Shown piece after piece: positions 43,237 to 51,865 of a DNA stretch of 64,000 bases (position 1 is its first letter; every line of letters starts with the position of its first letter). The stretch comes from Pirellulales bacterium. GTDB taxonomy: Bacteria > Planctomycetota > Planctomycetia > Pirellulales > JAICIG01. Position numbers and translations under genes: made by a program. The stretch covers positions 31,935 to 95,934 of the forward strand of contig DATLUO010000068.1 of the NCBI GenBank assembly GCA_035533075.1, read 5' to 3'. The notes below the pieces were generated by a model. It did no database searches. It saw only the letters and a program-made list of their open reading frames with translations, and was not told the origin of the DNA.

Positions 43237-44526
43237 ATGAGGCGGACGCAATCGCTGCTTTTTCCTGAAACTGCCGGACCCGCCGTAGCAGATGCCTCGG
43301 CCTCGACGTTCGTCAGCAATATGCGGCTCCCGGTGCATCGCTGGTTTCGCTACAGCGCCGGCTTTTCCGCAGAATGGGCCGCAGCGTTGATCAGAGAGTT
43401 CAAGGGCAGGAAGGCCTTGCGAGTTTTCGACCCCTTTGCCGGATCCGCTACCACACTCTTGGCTGCGGAAATGCAGCGCGTGGAGTGCCGAGGCATCGAC
43501 GCGCACCCCTTCGTCGCCCAGATCGCACGCGCAAAGCTTGACTGGCGTTCGTCGTCGGACGCCTATCGCGAGAAGACTCACGAGATGCGTCGGATCGCAA
43601 AAAAGACGAAACCGGACGTCTCCGGCTATCCTCCGTTGATCTACAAGTGCTATGACGAATCGACACTGGCCGACCTTGACTGCCTCCGGCGCGCCTATTC
43701 GGAAGTGCTCGATGCATCGCCGGCTTCCAGGCTGGCCTGGCTGACGCTGGTCTCGATCCTGCGGCCCACGTCAAAAGCCGGCACCGCACAGTGGCAGTAT
43801 GTGTTGCCCAAGAAACAAAAGCGGTCGCCACAAGACGCTTTTTCGGCCTTCGATCAGTGCGTGCGCACATTCCACAGTGACATGCTCGTCGGCGAATCAC
43901 TCATTGGCAGCCGTGCCTGCTTTGAAGAGGCCGATGCGCGCTCGTGCGGGCCGGTGCCCGATCGCTGGGCCAATCTTGTCGTGACTTCACCTCCGTACCC
44001 GAACAACTACGACTACGCTGATGCCACACGGCTCGAGATGTCGTTCATGCGTGAAGTGAGCGGGTGGGGCGACCTGCAGGACAAGGTCAGGCGTTATCTG
44101 GTGCGGTCTTGTTCTCAACATGTGCCCGAAAAGGCTGTCGACCTTGACGAGGTATTGGCGTCCGCCGAGCTTGCACCCATCCGCGCCGAGATCGAGCCAG
44201 TCTGCCGGAAACTAGCTGAAGTGCGCATGACGAAGGGCGGCAAAAAGACATATCACCTCATGATCGCCTGCTACTTTCGCGATTTGGCGCTCGTCTGGCA
44301 GTCACTCCGTCGCGTGTGTACAAGTGACTCGCATGTTTGCTTTGTGGTAGGCGATTCGGCTCCGTACGGCGTCTATGTGCCGGTCATACCATGGCTGGGG
44401 GCCTTGGCGGAAGCGGCCGGTTTCGGCCCTCACCGCTTTGAACAAACTCGCGATCGCAACGTGAAATGGAAGAACCGCAAACATCGCGTGCCTTTGCAAG
44501 AGGGCCGCTTGTGGGTTGAGGGCTAA
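43237..44526 (+). CDS. DNA methyltransferase (N4-cytosine/N6-adenine type)
   Basis: 429 residues. Motif I (S-adenosylmethionine binding) is VFDPFAGSATTLLAAEM; motif IV is VVTSPPYPNNYDYAD, with the TSPPY core of amino-methyltransferases. The C-terminal HVCFVVGDSAPYGVYVPVIP strand is typical of the same family. With motif I before motif IV the order is alpha/gamma-like or an atypical class. The stop codon overlaps (TAATG) the start of a short ORF that looks like a truncated restriction enzyme. Confidence 0.85.
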   Translation: MRRTQSLLFPETAGPAVADASASTFVSNMRLPVHRWFRYSAGFSAEWAAALIREFKGRKALRVFDPFAGSATTLLAAEMQRVECRGIDAHPFVAQIARAKLDWRSSSDAYREKTHEMRRIAKKTKPDVSGYPPLIYKCYDESTLADLDCLRRAYSEVLDASPASRLAWLTLVSILRPTSKAGTAQWQYVLPKKQKRSPQDAFSAFDQCVRTFHSDMLVGESLIGSRACFEEADARSCGPVPDRWANLVVTSPPYPNNYDYADATRLEMSFMREVSGWGDLQDKVRRYLVRSCSQHVPEKAVDLDEVLASAELAPIRAEIEPVCRKLAEVRMTKGGKKTYHLMIACYFRDLALVWQSLRRVCTSDSHVCFVVGDSAPYGVYVPVIPWLGALAEAAGFGPHRFEQTRDRNVKWKNRKHRVPLQEGRLWVEG

Positions 44527-44651
44527 TGGCACTCTCTCCCGGCCATCGTTTCGGCCAAATCATTCGAGGAGAATTCAACGACAAACTCTCAGCGATCGGC
44601 TTCCTACGCGAGTTCGAGCCCATCTTGCCCGGCGACGTAGAACCTGGCTGA
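44526..44651 (+). pseudogene. Truncated restriction endonuclease-like ORF
   Basis: ATG at 44526 overlaps the methyltransferase stop. The 41 residues begin MALSPGHRFGQIIRGEFNDK, like the start of some type II restriction enzymes ('LSPGHRFGQIIG'). The end, FEPILPGDVEPG, may belong to another part of the protein, suggesting an internal deletion. Far too short to be active. Confidence 0.5.
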
Positions 44652-44662
44652 GTATCCCCAAC

Positions 44663-45592
44663 CTACGCCGCCCTGGCGGCACGCCGTTCGGTCTCGCCTT
44701 CCCCGGTCTGGCGGAGCTGCTCTTCGAGCGCTCCCTCGCCTGCCATCACGTCGGGCTTGCGGAACTGCATCGCCAGGTTGTAGGCCAACGGGCCGTAGCC
44801 GATTTGATAGTCGGCCGCCATCGCGGCGAAGCAGGCCGTGCTCCAGGCACGGGCGACCACAGGCGGCGGAAAGCAGAGCGCCAGGTAAGCCAGCGCGTAG
44901 GCCAACGAGCCGCGCCGTGAATGCCGCACGGCCGCCATCCGTCCGTCGACGAGCTGCTTCATGTCGGCCACCGAGAAATGCTGGTGCCGCCGAGCGCTGG
45001 CATTGTGCGAACGGACCCAGACTTGCGCCGGACAGACCGCGCTCAGAAAGCGGAACAGGCGAGGATAGTCGGCCGCCATGTTTTCGGGGCTGAGCCAACG
45101 CAGCGCTCCGCGATACGGCACCGTCACCGTCCAGGTGCCGCCCGGCCGCAAGACGCGGACGATCTCGGCGACCAACGTCGGGCGGTCGTGGACGTGCTCC
45201 AGCACGTCGAGCATCGTGATGGAATCGAAGCTCGAATCCGCAAACGGCAGCGTGTGCCCGTCGTATTCGAGGAACGTCACGCGGCTGCTCTTCACCCGAC
45301 GCCGAGCGACTTCCAAGGCGATCCGGTCGACGTCGATGGCCACCACCCGCTTGGCCTTGCGGGCCAGATGCCGCACGTGATAGCCGGCGCTACAGCCAAT
45401 GTCGAGCAGCTCCGCGTTGGCCGGCAGCCAGGCCTTCGCGATCCGGCCGCGGTCGAGCGGTATCGGCAGCGAAGGCATGTTCAGGTAAAACTGCCGTTTT
45501 TCGGCGTCGGCGTCGCACTTGGCCGCGTGCCCGCCGGCTCGGCCGTTCGAGCGACTGCCGGCGTTGGTATCGGTTCCGACCGTAGCGGACAT
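44663..45592 (-). CDS. Class I SAM-dependent methyltransferase
   Basis: 309 residues. Motif I is LDIGCSAGYHVRHLARKAKR, motif II VVAIDVDRIALE, then YDGHTLPFADSSFDSITMLD and VLRPGGTWTVTVP, a Methyltransf_11 pattern. The substrate may be a lipid or sugar: neighbours are a membrane glycosyltransferase and a B12-type radical SAM protein. The C-terminus has hydrophobic stretches (SLAYALAYLALCFPPPVVAR) that suggest membrane contact. Confidence 0.85.
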   Translation of the reverse strand: MSATVGTDTNAGSRSNGRAGGHAAKCDADAEKRQFYLNMPSLPIPLDRGRIAKAWLPANAELLDIGCSAGYHVRHLARKAKRVVAIDVDRIALEVARRRVKSSRVTFLEYDGHTLPFADSSFDSITMLDVLEHVHDRPTLVAEIVRVLRPGGTWTVTVPYRGALRWLSPENMAADYPRLFRFLSAVCPAQVWVRSHNASARRHQHFSVADMKQLVDGRMAAVRHSRRGSLAYALAYLALCFPPPVVARAWSTACFAAMAADYQIGYGPLAYNLAMQFRKPDVMAGEGALEEQLRQTGEGETERRAARAA

Positions 45593-45789
45593 AACGGCTT
45601 TGGCGAAAGTAGCGGTAAGATTTGCGAACGCTGCCGGGCGGAAGTCTACGAACGGTCGGCATCCACGGCAAGACCAGCATGACAGGTTCCGCGTGCATGC
45701 TTGTCACAGGTGGACCGCCTGCCTGACAGTCTCGCCACCACCGCCGCAGATTGGCCTAAGCTGCGACCGTCTCGGTTCGATAACTTGGG

Positions 45790-45850
45790 AGGATGGGCTT
45801 CCCAGCCCGTTACCCTCGGCTTGGGACGGCCTAGGAAGGCCATCCTCCGG
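45790..45850. repeat. Palindromic repeat, GGATGGCCTTCC family
   Basis: The arms ggatgggcttcccagcccgt and ...ggacggcctaggaaggccatcc are imperfect inverted repeats; a better-preserved copy is at 58688-58752. Nothing else is seen in the 357-bp gap 45593-45949. Confidence 0.75.
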
Positions 45851-45949
45851 CTCCTGTTGGCATTGACGCCGCCGCGGGTCTGCGATTAAGGTGCCACGCT
45901 ATTTTGCCGGCAAGAGGCAACGGATCTGCCCACACTCAACGAGCCAGCA

Positions 45950-47317
45950 ATGACGCACGCGCCGTGGTTCCTCGCCTGGATGTTTGCCGCCGCCCTGGCG
46001 GCCCTACAGTTCGGTTTCCTCACCTGGGGACTCTGGGAAAACTTTCGCTTTGGCCGGGCACGGCTGCGCAAAGCCTGGCCCCTCGAGCACGAGCCGCGGG
46101 TTGCCCTGTTCGCGCCCTGCAAAGGGTTCGACGTGGGCCTGGAAGACAACCTGTGGCCGCTGCTGGAGCAAGAGTATGCAAACTACACGCTGACCTTCGT
46201 CGTCGAAAGCGCCGACGATCCGGTCTGCGGCTGCCTGCGGCGCTTGATGGCCAAACACCCAACCGTCGATGCTCGGCTGTTGGTGGCGGGCATCGCCACC
46301 GACTGCGGCCAAAAGGTCCATAACTTGCGTGCGGCAACCGCCAAATTGCCCGGCGATGTGGAGGTGCTGGCCTTCGTCGATTCCGACGCGCGCCCGCGCC
46401 CCGATTGGCTGCGGCGGCTCATCGCGCGGCTGCCCGAAGCAAGGATCGGGGCCGTGACCGGTTATCGCTGGTTCGTTCCGACGGCCGCCAGCGCGGCGCA
46501 GTGCCTTCTTTACAGCATCAACACCACGGTGGCGTCGGGGTTTGGTCCGGGCGGCCACCATGTGATCTGGGGCGGCTCGTGGGCCATCCGTCGAGACGTG
46601 TTCGATCGACTGCGACTCCGCGATGCCTGGGGCGGCACGCTGAGCGACGATCTGGTCGCCACGCGCGTCATACACCGGGCGGGGCTGCGCGTCGAGTTCG
46701 AGCCGGTCTCGATGGTCACTTCGCCGGTTGCCGTGGGATGGCGGCAGGCTCTGGAGTTCATTCGCCGCCAATACATCATTGCCCGGTCCTACGCCTTTGC
46801 CTGGTGGTTGCTGGCGCTGGCCGGCAGCACGGTGCCGTTGGTTACTTTTTGGGGCGGATTGGTTTTGCTGGCGGTGGGCCTCTGGCAAGGTGCGCCCTGG
46901 ACGTGGCTTCCGGCCGCGGTCTGCCCCGCCTATTACGCCGGCACCTTGGTGCGCGGTCATCAGCGGTGGGTTTTGGGCCGATTATACGTGCGCGAGGCAA
47001 GCCCGCTCATGCAGCGCGTCGCGTGGCTCGATATTTGGGCGGGGCCGTTGGTGACGCTGGCCAATTGGCTGGCGATCCTGGCGTCGGTTTTCGGCAGCCG
47101 GCTCGAGTGGCGCGGTATCCGCTATCGGCTTGGCCGCGGCGGGCGCGTCCTGTCGGTCGAACGACGTGCTGCCGAGGTACGACAGACCGGCAATCATCCG
47201 CAGTCGGTGTCCGCCACAGTTGGCGCGCACGCCTGCGATAAAGAATTGTCGGCACGCAAAGCGGTGCCGCACAGCCGCACGCCGGCCCCGGTTGCGGTGC
47301 CGATGTCGCCGACGTGA
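45950..47317 (+). CDS. Membrane glycosyltransferase family 2
   Basis: 455 residues with an N-terminal membrane helix (WFLAWMFAAALAALQFGFLTW), a GT-2 catalytic domain (VALFAPCKG, AFVDSDARPRPDWLRRLI as the D-x-D block, TLSDDLVATRVIH as the catalytic acid, RRQYIIARSY as the R/QxxRW-like site), and C-terminal membrane helices (WWLLALAGSTVPLVTFWGGL). Similar to ceramide glucosyltransferase/HpnI-type enzymes. It probably transfers a sugar to a lipid at the inner face of the membrane. Confidence 0.85.
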   Translation: MTHAPWFLAWMFAAALAALQFGFLTWGLWENFRFGRARLRKAWPLEHEPRVALFAPCKGFDVGLEDNLWPLLEQEYANYTLTFVVESADDPVCGCLRRLMAKHPTVDARLLVAGIATDCGQKVHNLRAATAKLPGDVEVLAFVDSDARPRPDWLRRLIARLPEARIGAVTGYRWFVPTAASAAQCLLYSINTTVASGFGPGGHHVIWGGSWAIRRDVFDRLRLRDAWGGTLSDDLVATRVIHRAGLRVEFEPVSMVTSPVAVGWRQALEFIRRQYIIARSYAFAWWLLALAGSTVPLVTFWGGLVLLAVGLWQGAPWTWLPAAVCPAYYAGTLVRGHQRWVLGRLYVREASPLMQRVAWLDIWAGPLVTLANWLAILASVFGSRLEWRGIRYRLGRGGRVLSVERRAAEVRQTGNHPQSVSATVGAHACDKELSARKAVPHSRTPAPVAVPMSPT

Positions 47318-47382
47318 CGCGGCATTGTCGAATCTCGACTACTTCGTGGAGAATCGTTTCACGGTCTCGGGGGGGACTTACG

Positions 47383-48786
47383 ATGCGGGTCGTTCTATGG
47401 GACACGCGTAAACTTGATGTGGCGAAAGACTTCGCCGGTGGCTATGGCGTCGGCCAATTTCCGGTCCGTGGCGGCTGGCGGGGCCGCCTGGTGCGGCATG
47501 CTTTCAAACGCGATCGACGCCCGGTGGCCTTGGCGTTCGCCTATCTGGCCGCGATCTTTCGCCAGCTCGGCCATGACGTGGAATACAGCGAAGACCGCGC
47601 GCCGACCGGCGCCGATCTTTACGTGTTCCATCCGTCGCTGATCACCCTGGAGCTCGAACGGCAAGCGATCCAAGCGGTGTTGCGGGAATCACCCCAGGCC
47701 AAGGTGCTCGTGACGGGCATTCTGGCGCACGCTTTGCCCGAAGCGTTTGCCGATCTCAATGTGACGCTGGTCCGCGGCGAAGTGGAGCGGCTTCTCTGGA
47801 AGCTCGACGAGGTGCTCGCCGCGGGGCGCGGGGTGGTCAACGTCGGTTCGGTGCGCGACCTCGATGCGCTGCCGTTCCCAGACTGGTCGCTGTTCGAGCC
47901 GCACCGCTTCCGCATTGCTTACGATTTCTGGAAGTTTCCCACGGGGCTCATCCAGCAGAGCCGAGGCTGCACGTTCGCGTGTAATTACTGTCCGTATATT
48001 GTGGTCGAGAACTCGACGCGGTTCCGCGATCCTCAGCGAGTCGTTGACGAGATTCGCGAGGGGATGACCCGTTACGGCTTCCGCTCGTTCAAGTTCCGCG
48101 ATCCGCTGTTCGGACTCGACCGCAAACGGGTCTTCAGGCTGGTGGAATTGATTGGCCGGCTGCCGCGCAAAATCCAGTTTTCGATCGAAGGGCGGATCGA
48201 TCTGCTGAAGGTGGATGTCGTCAAGGAACTGAAGCGAGTGGGCCTGACGAGCGTTACCGTGGGCATCGAAACCCCGAACGAAGAGACGCTCCGCAATTAC
48301 AAGCGGGCGCCGATCAAGGACGACCGGCAACGCGAGTTCGTCGCCCTCTGCCGGGCACTCGGCGTGCGGACGGTGGCCGGCTTCATGATCGGCTTCCCCG
48401 AAGACACCCGCGAGTCGATCGAGTCGGTGCTGAAATACGCCAAGGCCGTGGGGCCGACGTTTGCCAATTTCAACGTCGTCACGCCCTATCCGGGCACCGA
48501 GTTCTTCAACCAGGTACGGCAAGACATTGCCGACTTCGACTTTACGAAATACAGCGTTTACACTCCCGTCATGAAATACCGGCACCTGACCAGCGAGCAG
48601 GTGGCGGAGTTGCATACGCGGTGCTTCGTGAGCTACTATTTTCGCAGCCGCTGGTTCGCCGAAAACGCGCACCTGGTTTGGCCCTGGCTGCGCGGGCTAA
48701 GGACGGGCGTCGCTACGGCACAAGTAGGGTGGGACCAGCGAGCTTGCGAGCGCCGGCCCACCGTAGGAGTCAAGGCAGAAGGATGA
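47383..48786 (+). CDS. B12-binding radical SAM protein
   Basis: 467 residues from the ATG at 47383. The N-terminal ~150 residues form a B12-binding Rossmann-like domain (AFAYLAAIFRQLGHDVEYSE). The radical SAM core follows: QQSRGCTFACNYCPYIVV carries the CxxxCxxC iron-sulfur ligands, with GLTSVTVGIETPNEETLRNY and GFMIGFPEDTRESIESVL. The last ~20 residues are encoded by a palindromic repeat in frame (VGWDQRACERRPTVG). Substrate unknown; the neighbouring glycosyltransferase and methyltransferase suggest lipid or envelope metabolism. Confidence 0.88.
   Translation: MRVVLWDTRKLDVAKDFAGGYGVGQFPVRGGWRGRLVRHAFKRDRRPVALAFAYLAAIFRQLGHDVEYSEDRAPTGADLYVFHPSLITLELERQAIQAVLRESPQAKVLVTGILAHALPEAFADLNVTLVRGEVERLLWKLDEVLAAGRGVVNVGSVRDLDALPFPDWSLFEPHRFRIAYDFWKFPTGLIQQSRGCTFACNYCPYIVVENSTRFRDPQRVVDEIREGMTRYGFRSFKFRDPLFGLDRKRVFRLVELIGRLPRKIQFSIEGRIDLLKVDVVKELKRVGLTSVTVGIETPNEETLRNYKRAPIKDDRQREFVALCRALGVRTVAGFMIGFPEDTRESIESVLKYAKAVGPTFANFNVVTPYPGTEFFNQVRQDIADFDFTKYSVYTPVMKYRHLTSEQVAELHTRCFVSYYFRSRWFAENAHLVWPWLRGLRTGVATAQVGWDQRACERRPTVGVKAEG
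48724..48765. repeat. Single arm of the GTAGGGTGGG repeat in the radical SAM gene end
   Basis: One arm (gtagggtgggaccagcgagc...) forms the final codons of the radical SAM gene. It is followed by low-complexity AAGGCAGAAGG/CCTTCTGCC inverted segments up to about 48838. Confidence 0.85.
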
Positions 48787-48847
48787 AGGCAGAAGGCAGA
48801 AACTTTTTCTGCCTTCCTCCTTCTGCCCTCTGCCTTTTCCTCGTCGA

Positions 48848-49231
48848 CTACCAGTACCAGCCGCCCCAGCCTCCGAAGGCGAGCGGCCCGAAACCGGCGC
48901 GGAAGCCGGGTCCCCAACCGTAATACCTCGGGGAATAGTATGAGTAACCGTAGTAGGGGCGCGTGTAATAGCTGCCATACGGGTATCCGTAGCCGTAGCC
49001 GTAATACGGCCGGTAGGAGTAGTAATACGGCGAGTAGCCGCCGTAGTAACCGCGTCGCCAGGCCCTGGTTGCCCAGTTGACGTTGGTGATCGGGGCCGTC
49101 CCCTGCTGCACTGCGGTGGTTATCTGCGCTGTGCTCTTCCCGGTGGGCAGCTTGATCTTCTCCCCGGCCGAGGCCGTACCGCACCACATCGCCACGGCAG
49201 CGATGGCCGCCAATATACTAAGCCGTCTCAT
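48848..49231 (-). CDS. Secreted Tyr/Gly-rich protein
   Basis: 127 residues: signal peptide RRLSILAAIAAVAMWCGTAS, a short folded part (LPTGKSTAQITTAVQQGTAP), then an almost pure Tyr/Gly/Pro/Arg tail (YYGYGYGYPYGSYYTRPYYG). Such tails are found in exported planctomycete proteins of unknown role; a structural or adhesive function is possible. Confidence 0.78.
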   Translation of the reverse strand: MRRLSILAAIAAVAMWCGTASAGEKIKLPTGKSTAQITTAVQQGTAPITNVNWATRAWRRGYYGGYSPYYYSYRPYYGYGYGYPYGSYYTRPYYGYSYYSPRYYGWGPGFRAGFGPLAFGGWGGWYW

Positions 49232-49363
49232 GATTCTGACCTCCTCTGATTGGCAGGCCCCCGGCGCTGCCGCTTCCGCCCTGGCCGGCAGGAATCATGT
49301 TCTGCCTCACCTTGCCAGCCCATGCCCCTTCGGCGGGAACCCTAGCACCGACCGAATTCACTT

Positions 49364-49768
49364 TTACACTGCAAACCTTGCGCCCAATCCTGCCGACCCG
49401 CCAGGGAGGAACCGCGACAGGCGATGATCGTTCAGTGCCGCTGGAAGAGGCAGAAGCCGGCCCTCCGAGTGGCACGCTCGCGCCCAGTCGATGAACGTGT
49501 CATAAAGGGCGTCGCCCGACAAGCTGGCGAACCACTCGGCCCCGTTGGGCGTCAGCACCAGCACCACGTTCGGCAGGTCGCACGGACCCAAGCAACCGGA
49601 AACCGTGAGCTGGATCGAACGGTTCAGCTTTTCCGCCTTCCAGACGGCCTTGATCCGTTCGACCGGCACGTCAGGCATGCCGCGCTGCGTCTGACCGCAG
49701 CAGCACCCGCGGCACAAGAGAATCTGGCCGAGCTGCGATTGAGTGCGGCTGGTCAAGGCATCGTTCAC
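49364..49768 (-). CDS. (2Fe-2S) ferredoxin-like protein in cobalamin operon
   Basis: 134 residues. ILLCRGCCCGQTQRGMPDVP gives the N-terminal cysteines and TVSGCLGPCDLPNVVLVLTP the C-terminal pair, together the four ligands of a thioredoxin-like (2Fe-2S) ferredoxin. Its ATG overlaps the phosphatase stop (ATGA). In planctomycetes such proteins accompany cobalamin synthesis genes, perhaps as electron donors for cobalt or corrin-ring reduction. Confidence 0.8.
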   Translation of the reverse strand: MNDALTSRTQSQLGQILLCRGCCCGQTQRGMPDVPVERIKAVWKAEKLNRSIQLTVSGCLGPCDLPNVVLVLTPNGAEWFASLSGDALYDTFIDWARACHSEGRLLPLPAALNDHRLSRFLPGGSAGLGARFAV

Positions 49769-50358
49769 GATTCAAGTCCCTGTAAAGCGGTGGTTTCGTC
49801 GAGTTCGATCCACTGTCCCGTGGCCGGCACCAGCCCCGGCCATTGCGACACGGGAATCCCTGCCAACGCGCCGCGCAGGGCGGCGATCGGTCCACCGTGT
49901 GCGATGGCTACCATGCAGCCCTCACGCGGCAAGCGGCGATGCCAGTCGAGCACCCGATCGCGCAATTCAAACACCGTCTCGCCCGCCGGCGGGCGAAAGC
50001 TTTCCGGCGCATGCAGGATCTGGGCCATTGCGTCGCCCACTTCTTCGAACACGCTTTGCCAGGGTCGCAATTCCCACTCTCCGAAATTGATTTCCGCCAA
50101 GGCGGGCGCCAGAGAAGCAACGAGGGACGTCCGCAGGGCGATCATTTCGGCCAGCACGGCTGCCCGTTTGAGGCCGCTGTGGTACAGATGCGTGATGGGC
50201 AGGGCGGCCAATTCTTCGGTCAGGGCGATGCTTTGCTGCTGGCCGTCGTGGCTCAACTCGATATCGCTGCGGCCGTAGCAGACTCCCTGGTAACATTCGG
50301 CCACGTTGCCATGCCGCACAAGCACGATGCGTCGGGATGATCTTGGTGAGTCGGACAT
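49765..50358 (-). CDS. cobC: Histidine phosphatase, probable alpha-ribazole phosphatase
   Basis: 197 residues. RRIVLVRHGNVAECYQGVCY is the RHG phosphohistidine motif; ITHLYHSGLKRAAVLAEMI, the E of NFGEWELRPW and MVAIAHGGPIAALRGALAG complete the site. Located in a cobalamin cluster, it is most likely the phosphatase that makes alpha-ribazole or removes the 5'-phosphate of adenosylcobalamin phosphate. The start ATG is 15 bp from a palindromic repeat that separates it from cobS. Confidence 0.85.
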   Translation of the reverse strand: MSDSPRSSRRIVLVRHGNVAECYQGVCYGRSDIELSHDGQQQSIALTEELAALPITHLYHSGLKRAAVLAEMIALRTSLVASLAPALAEINFGEWELRPWQSVFEEVGDAMAQILHAPESFRPPAGETVFELRDRVLDWHRRLPREGCMVAIAHGGPIAALRGALAGIPVSQWPGLVPATGQWIELDETTALQGLES

Positions 50359-50373
50359 GGAAAGCCAAGGTTC

Positions 50374-50469
50374 GTAGGGTGGGGCAAGCGAGCTTGCAAG
50401 CGCCGGCCCACCGATAGCGACGTCGATTACGGTGGACCGGCGCTCGCAAGCTCGCTTGCCCCACCCTAC
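50374..50469. repeat. Palindromic repeat, GTAGGGTGGG family, ending the cobS gene
   Basis: A complete two-arm copy separating the phosphatase gene from cobS. Read on the minus strand, the first TAG of the element (50468-50466) is the stop codon of cobS. Confidence 0.92.
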
Positions 50470-51311
50470 ACCCGTGCGCCAAGTTGCATGGTGCAGCACA
50501 ACAGCACGGCGATTTGCGAAATGTAGCAGATCGCGCCCGCGCCGTCGCCAGTCAGACCGCCGATTCGCCGCCGCAGATAAAAAACAAAACCTGCCGTGAC
50601 CGCGAGTACCGCCACGACCGACAGCCCGAGCCCCAGTGGCGACGCCATCGCCAGCGGCAGCGAACCGGCCACCGCCAAGACCGCACCGCCCAGCACATGG
50701 CCGAACGTTTGCCGACCCACCTGCTGCGTCAGGCTTGGCCGGTCGGGCACCGGTGCCAGCAACGCCATCGCCAAAACCATGGCCCAGCGGCCGAGCGTGG
50801 CCGACGCGACGACAACCGGCAACAGCGACCCCGGCTCGAGCGCCGCCAACGCGCCGGCCCGCAGAAACAACGCCAACGTCAGTCCCAAAACGCCGTAGGT
50901 ACCCAGGCGGCTGTCGTCGAGAATCCGCAGTACGTCGGCCCGTGTCCAACCACCGCCCAGTGCATCGCAACAGTCGGCCAGCGCGTCTTCGTGCAAGGCA
51001 CCGGTGACAATCGCTTCGACAACCAAGCCCAGCCCGACGGCCAACCAGAGCGGCCAGAGATGCGAAGCGAGCCAAATAACCGCGCCGGTGACCAGACCGA
51101 TCAGCGAGCCAACCAGCGGAAAGTAAAGGGTCGCGAGCTGCAAACGCGGCCGCTCATCTCGTGCGTCGGCCAACAGAACCGCGGGCACCGGAATCTGCGT
51201 CAAGAACTGCACCGCGGCCCAAAAGCTTTGCCACTGCCAGACCAGGGCGTTGGTACGATGTACCGCCGAGCCGCTCGTCGCTGGCTCGTGCGTTTCTTGA
51301 ACGGAAGTCAT
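50466..51311 (-). CDS. cobS: Adenosylcobinamide-GDP ribazoletransferase (cobalamin synthase)
   Basis: 281 residues, integral membrane enzyme that joins adenosylcobinamide-GDP and alpha-ribazole. Typical features: AAVQFLTQIPVPAV at the N-terminus, EAIVTGALHEDALADCCDAL followed by GGG with the acidic motif, and several membrane helices (AVLAVTAGFVFYLRRRIGGL). GLTGDGAGAICYISQIAVLL closes the domain. The ATG overlaps the DUF1802 stop (ATGA); the stop codon is inside a palindromic repeat. Confidence 0.93.
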   Translation of the reverse strand: MTSVQETHEPATSGSAVHRTNALVWQWQSFWAAVQFLTQIPVPAVLLADARDERPRLQLATLYFPLVGSLIGLVTGAVIWLASHLWPLWLAVGLGLVVEAIVTGALHEDALADCCDALGGGWTRADVLRILDDSRLGTYGVLGLTLALFLRAGALAALEPGSLLPVVVASATLGRWAMVLAMALLAPVPDRPSLTQQVGRQTFGHVLGGAVLAVAGSLPLAMASPLGLGLSVVAVLAVTAGFVFYLRRRIGGLTGDGAGAICYISQIAVLLCCTMQLGARV

Positions 51312-51865
51312 TCTCGCAGCGCCCCGCGGATTGCCTCGTGGCGGCGAGCAAACTCCTCATCACTCAGCACCGAATCCGATCCGGCAATCGGCACATCGTG
51401 CGACAGCTCGACCCACGACTTGCAACCCGTGTAGTCTTCTTCCAGCGGCAGCACGACCGCTTGCGGCAGAGCGTAGACTCGCACCACCAGGGCATACACA
51501 AACTCGCGCCAGCGATGGAAACGCTCCTCCACGACTTCATCGGACCAGATATGCTGGCCGCGCAACCGCAGCACCGCAGACAAACTCTTCACCCGCAACG
51601 CATCGGCGACCACGGCGTAATGCCGCAGCACGATCGTGCCCGCCTCGGGCTCATCCGCTTTCAAGTCGCGCAGCAGGGGCCGGGCGTCCGGCACCACGCT
51701 GTCGGGCGACTGGTGCGAGAAGGTCGGAAAAAGCAGAAACTCCGGATGGTCGGGCCGGAACTCGCCGCCCTCTTCCACGATGCCACCCTTGCGCAAAATG
51801 AGCGACTGCCGGCCGCCAGCCAGTGCCTTGCAGACCACGGCCCATTCTTTGAATGCCGTTCTCAT
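51308..51865 (-). CDS. DUF1802 family protein
   Basis: 185 residues from ATG at 51865, starting MRTAFKEWAVVCKALAGGRQ, with ILRKGGIVEEGGEFRPDHPE and FLLFPTFSHQ, the DUF1802 pattern. No function known. It is translationally coupled on both sides (ATGA with cobM before and with cobS after), so it probably works with the cobalamin pathway or is regulated with it. Confidence 0.82.
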   Translation of the reverse strand: MRTAFKEWAVVCKALAGGRQSLILRKGGIVEEGGEFRPDHPEFLLFPTFSHQSPDSVVPDARPLLRDLKADEPEAGTIVLRHYAVVADALRVKSLSAVLRLRGQHIWSDEVVEERFHRWREFVYALVVRVYALPQAVVLPLEEDYTGCKSWVELSHDVPIAGSDSVLSDEEFARRHEAIRGALRE

